Assembly: GCF_000024925.1 (NCBI RefSeq)
Contig: NC_013521.1
Span: 1,488,001 to 1,552,000, forward strand
Direction: 5' to 3'
DNA length: 64,000 bases
Source of the DNA: Sanguibacter keddieii DSM 10542
Lineage (GTDB): Bacteria > Actinomycetota > Actinomycetes > Actinomycetales > Cellulomonadaceae
This document shows, in pieces, positions 62,491-64,000 of this stretch (position 1 is the first letter of the stretch; each line of letters opens with the position of its first letter). Below the pieces are notes generated by a model. The model saw nothing but the letters and a program-made list of their open reading frames with translations, ran no database searches and was not told the origin of the DNA. A program made the position numbers and the translations under genes.

Positions 62491-63192
62491 TCAGCTCTCG
62501 TCTGTGCTGACGTCCACCACGAGGCGTGTGGGCTCGGTGAGCGTGAACACGCGGAACGGGGCCTGGGCGTCCAGCCCGACGAAGGTGCTGCTCCAGCCCT
62601 CGAAGATGCCTGTGGCGAACACGTCCTGGACTACCTCGGCCTGGCTGGCGTCGTAGTGGCCTTCTGCCATCTGGCTCAGGTCGAGCTCGCCCTCGGTCAG
62701 GGGGAGGCTCACCCCGCTCACGCTGACCCGGACGATGGCGTCTCCGGCGAGGTCGACCTCACCGACCACCTCGTCAGAGACGACCTCCTCGACGTACTCC
62801 GCGCGCCAGCCGGGAGTGCCGGTGCCCTCGAAGTCGATCACCACCCGGTCGAAACCGTCGTGGTGTGCCACCCGGGCGCCGGTGGAGAACAGGGGGCCCT
62901 CGTCGCCGGGCGACACGGGGTGCTCAGGACTCTCCTGCGCCTCCGTGCTGAACTCGGCACCTGCGGGCTCCTCTGCCTCGTCCGCCGGTGCGTCCTCCGG
63001 CTCCTCGGCGGTCGGCAACGGTTCGGGCTCTTCCGTCGCGGCGGGCGTCGTCTCCGTCGGCTGCGGTGCCGTGGTGGTCGGTGCCGTATCGGTCGGCTGC
63101 GTCGCCGTCGGCTCAGGGTCGGTCCCGGAGGAGCTGCACGCCCCGAGGGCGAGAGCTGCAGCGACGACGGCGGGCAGAACGGTCCTGCGCAT
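62491..63192 (-). CDS. AMIN-like domain lipoprotein
   Basis: A 233-residue secreted protein with a lipobox LGAC (mature Cys about 19). A long Thr/Pro/Glu linker (about 25-90) and a C-terminal beta domain (about 98-233) with ARVAHHDGFDRVVIDFEGTGTPGWRAEYV and TEPTRLVVDV follow, the pattern annotated as AMIN-like in actinobacteria. AMIN domains target proteins to the cell wall; the role of this one is unknown. An AAAGGT ribosome site precedes the ATG, and TAGGTT at 63223-63228 is a candidate -10. Confidence 0.85.
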   Translation of the reverse strand: MRRTVLPAVVAAALALGACSSSGTDPEPTATQPTDTAPTTTAPQPTETTPAATEEPEPLPTAEEPEDAPADEAEEPAGAEFSTEAQESPEHPVSPGDEGPLFSTGARVAHHDGFDRVVIDFEGTGTPGWRAEYVEEVVSDEVVGEVDLAGDAIVRVSVSGVSLPLTEGELDLSQMAEGHYDASQAEVVQDVFATGIFEGWSSTFVGLDAQAPFRVFTLTEPTRLVVDVSTDES

Positions 63193-63269
63193 GTGAGGTG
63201 ACCTTTCAGAGCGGAGTGCTCGAACCTATCCACACGCGCCCGGCTCCGCACCCTCAGCGCACCAGCGGC

Positions 63270-63764
63270 TTACCGGACCATGCGGGCGTCGGTGATCGAC
63301 GGGGCCTGCGGGTCGACCTGCTCGGTGCCGTCGAAGACGAAGCCGTTGCGTGCGTAGAACGCGGTAGCCCGAGGGTTCTGCTTCGCCACCCAGAGCATCG
63401 CCGGACCGGCCCCGATCGCCTGGTCGAGCAGTGCCTGGGCTGCGCCACTCCCGTGGTGCGACTCCGCGAGGTAGATCGCGTAGAGCTGACGCTGTCGCGG
63501 GAGCGCTTCGTCTCCGTCGCCGATACCCGGTCCAGCCCAGGCGAAGCCGACGAGCGTCCCGTCAGCCTCGGCGACCCGCACGGTGACGTCGTCGCGGGGG
63601 TGGGACAGGACGTGCTCCCACATCCGGTGACGACCCTCGACGTACTCCGTCGAGAAGTAGTCGTGCGGCAAGAGGTGGGTGTACGCCTCGCGCCAGGTGC
63701 TGACGTGGAGCTCGGCGAGGTGGGGTGCGTCCTGAGCCGTCGGCTCGCGGATGGTGAAGTCCAT
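63270..63764 (-). CDS. GNAT family N-acetyltransferase
   Basis: A 164-residue acetyltransferase. IREPTAQDAPHLAELHVSTWREAYTHLLP starts the fold. The acetyl-CoA loop region LYAIYLAESHHGSGAAQALLDQAI has Q/R-x-x-G-x-A pattern (HHGSGAA). LWVAKQNPRATAFYARNGFVFDG completes motif B. Substrate unknown. ATG at 63764 has a CATGAT box 6 nt upstream and no ribosome site. Confidence 0.9.
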   Translation of the reverse strand: MDFTIREPTAQDAPHLAELHVSTWREAYTHLLPHDYFSTEYVEGRHRMWEHVLSHPRDDVTVRVAEADGTLVGFAWAGPGIGDGDEALPRQRQLYAIYLAESHHGSGAAQALLDQAIGAGPAMLWVAKQNPRATAFYARNGFVFDGTEQVDPQAPSITDARMVR

Positions 63765-63834
63765 CCGGTCATCATGACAGGGCGAGCGCCCCTGCTGGCC
63801 CGTGCCCTCGACCACCGGCTCATGCAGACGACGA

Positions 63835-63878
63835 CGAGCCTGGACCAGCGCACACGTCGGTGCGTCGGTCCAGGCTCG
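63835..63878 (-). terminator. Terminator of the glutamine synthetase gene
   Basis: CGAGCCTGGACC (63835-63846) pairs with its complement at 63867-63878; an inner GCAC/GTGC stem lies in the loop. It is 57 bp past the stop of the right-edge gene and ahead of the GNAT gene, so it ends the former's transcript. Confidence 0.75.
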
Positions 63879-63935
63879 CATCTCTCGGTCCGGTCTCCGG
63901 GCGGGCGTCGTCAGCCTGCTCGGGGGACTGGTGCC

Positions 63936-64000
63936 CTACTTGATGAAGAGCATCTCGCGGTACTTCGGCAGCGGCCAGACGGCGTCGTCGACCTGGGCCT
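63936..64000 (-). CDS. Glutamine synthetase type III, C-terminal end (partial)
   Basis: Only 20 codons and the TAG stop are in the window. The residues end VDDAVWPLPKYREMLFIK, the conserved C-terminus of GlnN/type III glutamine synthetases, which make glutamine from glutamate and ammonia. The gene continues to the right. The identity is based on this short but distinctive motif. Confidence 0.72.
   Translation of the reverse strand, partial: AQVDDAVWPLPKYREMLFIK

Overview
The window is a gene-dense stretch of chromosome from a high-GC Gram-positive bacterium. GC-rich codon use, frequent GTG starts, ATGA/GTGA gene overlaps, many apparently leaderless promoters (TANNNT 6-7 nt before the start codon), DUF3097, HelR and the CIRCE-hrcA-dnaJ-rsmE-HIT-phoH-ybeY-corC-era block all point to Actinobacteria. 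The overall gene content fits Micrococcales, perhaps a Cellulomonas, Sanguibacter or Oerskovia relative; the genus is inference. I see no insertion sequence, prophage, CRISPR array, rRNA or tRNA.

Layout. 1-9126 (+): end of a VKOR-family gene, leuS, a DegV protein, the competence pair comEA-comEC, and holA. 9217-12014 (-): a MurA-type enolpyruvyl transferase fused to an XRE DNA-binding domain, rpsT, and a PemK/MazF-like protein. 12169-20843 (+): a DUF485 + acetate symporter pair, a 66-bp perfect palindrome, lepA, hemW, an OafA-type acyltransferase with an SGNH domain, and a membrane protein with a Pro/Gln/Tyr-rich tail. 20980-25321 (-): DUF3097, then a GAF-domain regulator with its aldehyde dehydrogenase and DUF779 protein. 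25453-33042 (+): a CIRCE-controlled hrcA-dnaJ heat-shock operon running into rsmE, a HIT protein, phoH, ybeY, a CorC/HlyC protein and era. 33288-37687 (+): two adjacent proteins sharing a leucine-rich-repeat-variant (LRV) domain joined to the membrane by Gln/Pro-rich linkers. 37846-41554 (+): leuA behind a leucine-codon leader peptide and attenuator-like hairpin, then recO and uppS.

41592-50549 is the main adaptive region: helR (RNA-polymerase recycling ATPase linked to rifamycin tolerance) behind a rifamycin-associated-element-like inverted repeat, a histidine kinase/response regulator pair, and, divergently, a lipoprotein-adaptor-ATPase-permease export cassette. 50569-54258 (-) is a zinc-uptake operon znuA-znuC-znuB-zur plus a DedA/VTT protein, with a Zur box over the znuA promoter. 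The rest holds an unknown protein, a class I aminotransferase, glyS, a small putative membrane protein, an MFS exporter with its TetR repressor and operator, an esterase, a SUKH-like protein, an AMIN-like lipoprotein, a GNAT acetyltransferase and the last codons of a type III glutamine synthetase.

The most interesting items are the helR locus with its rifamycin-type operator, the LRV protein pair, the XRE-MurA fusion with a palindrome over its own promoter, the leuA attenuator whose leader peptide seems to start at the mRNA 5' end, and the gapless palindromes of 66 and 34 bp.
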